From positions 1 through 7,519 of the forward strand of contig CAZFBR010000176.1 in the NCBI GenBank assembly GCA_964517215.1: 7,519 bases of DNA, read 5' to 3'. A program made the translations under genes and the position numbers. Positions 7,109 through 7,519 of this stretch are shown one piece after another (positions within the stretch are counted from its first letter, which is position 1; every line of letters begins with the position of its first letter). The notes beneath the pieces were generated by a model that did no database searches, had not been told where the DNA came from, and worked only from the letters and a program-made list of their open reading frames with translations. This stretch comes from CAZFBR01 sp035353495 [NCBI: uncultured bacterium]. Its GTDB lineage: Bacteria; DAOPZR01.

Positions 7109-7519
7109 GCACAATCATGGCGGCCGTGCACGGGCTGCGCGTGACGTTTGCCGGGCAGCCCCCGGCGGTTGACGGCGTTGATCTGGTCATGGTGCCGGGC
7201 GAGTTCCATGCGCTGGTGGGCGAAAGCGGGTGCGGCAAGACGCTGACCGCGCGCGCGTTCATGGGCCTGCTCCCCGGCAACGCCGCGGCGCAGGGGACGG
7301 TGACCCTTGCCGATGCGGACGGGGGAGTGACCGACGAGGTGTTTTTCGCCGGCCGGCGCGGGCGCGTGGCGGGGATGGTCTTCCAGGAGCCGCTGGCGGC
7401 GTTCAATCCGCTCTACAGCATCGGCAACCAGCTGGCCGAGGCGGTCGCTGCACATGCGCCGGGCGATCCGTCCGCCCGGGTGCGCGAACTGCTCACCGCC
7501 GTCGCCATCCCCGACCCGG
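7105..7519 (+). CDS. ABC transporter ATPase, DppD/OppD type (3' end outside window)
   Basis: N-terminal 138 residues of the ATP-binding subunit that powers the two permeases from the cytoplasmic side; the frame stays open to the window edge. GTG at 7105 overlaps the DppC-type stop in a GTGA arrangement, and AAGGGGAAGG (7091-7100) is a strong Shine-Dalgarno 4 bases before it. The Walker A motif is GESGCGKT at residues 39-46. The Q-loop is VFQEPLAAFNP with Gln94, followed by LYSIGNQLAEAV, the usual run in DppD/OppD proteins. Signature motif, Walker B and the C-terminal peptide-transporter extension lie beyond the window, so it is not known whether this is a single ATPase or a fused DppD-DppF (YejF-like) protein. 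Confidence 0.92.
   Translation, partial: MSTIMAAVHGLRVTFAGQPPAVDGVDLVMVPGEFHALVGESGCGKTLTARAFMGLLPGNAAAQGTVTLADADGGVTDEVFFAGRRGRVAGMVFQEPLAAFNPLYSIGNQLAEAVAAHAPGDPSARVRELLTAVAIPDP

Noticed and set aside
5936-7114. Open frame of 392 codons on the minus strand
   Set aside because: It is antisense to the two permeases, which have clear family signatures. Its translation is His/Gln/Arg/Asp-rich with no domain.

Overview
The window is dense, GC-rich bacterial DNA with every recognisable gene on the + strand. It suggests a Gram-negative-type bacterium: there is a Sec-type secreted protein, peptide-type ABC permeases and complex PAS/GAF signalling proteins. Nothing here fixes the phylum. Genes are tightly packed, with 4-base ATGA/GTGA overlaps and mixed GTG/ATG starts.

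Layout. (1) Bases 1-1545 are the 3' part of a multi-PAS sensor histidine kinase whose start lies before the window. It ends in a complete HisKA + HATPase core with no receiver domain after it. (2) Bases 1546-1848 are a non-coding, visibly AT-richer gap. It holds a GC-rich hairpin just after the kinase stop, short direct and inverted repeats, and a good sigma70-like promoter (TTGAAA, 17 bases, TATATT) aimed at the next gene. (3) Bases 1849-4263 encode an 804-residue membrane-anchored protein: 3-4 N-terminal membrane segments, three GAF domains in a row, and a C-terminal domain with the GGDEF fold signature in which the catalytic motif has become RDDLF. It looks like a pseudo-diguanylate cyclase. 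(4) Bases 4245-5108 overlap that gene and encode a secreted protein I do not recognise, with a small N-terminal domain and a long Pro/Ala/Gly/Thr-rich tail. (5) From base 5184 to the window end runs an ABC importer operon of the dipeptide/oligopeptide/nickel class: a DppB-type permease, a DppC-type permease and the start of a DppD-type ATPase cut off by the window edge. The genes overlap by 4 bases each.

How they may work together. The kinase and the triple-GAF protein are both sensory proteins, but no response regulator is in view, so a common pathway is only inferred. The GAF protein and the secreted protein overlap and are almost surely co-translated. The transporter genes form their own unit after a 75-base gap; no solute-binding protein is visible, so it must lie downstream or elsewhere. 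The least ordinary part is the pair formed by the pseudo-GGDEF sensor and the unknown secreted protein. I see no mobile element, CRISPR array, tRNA or rRNA.
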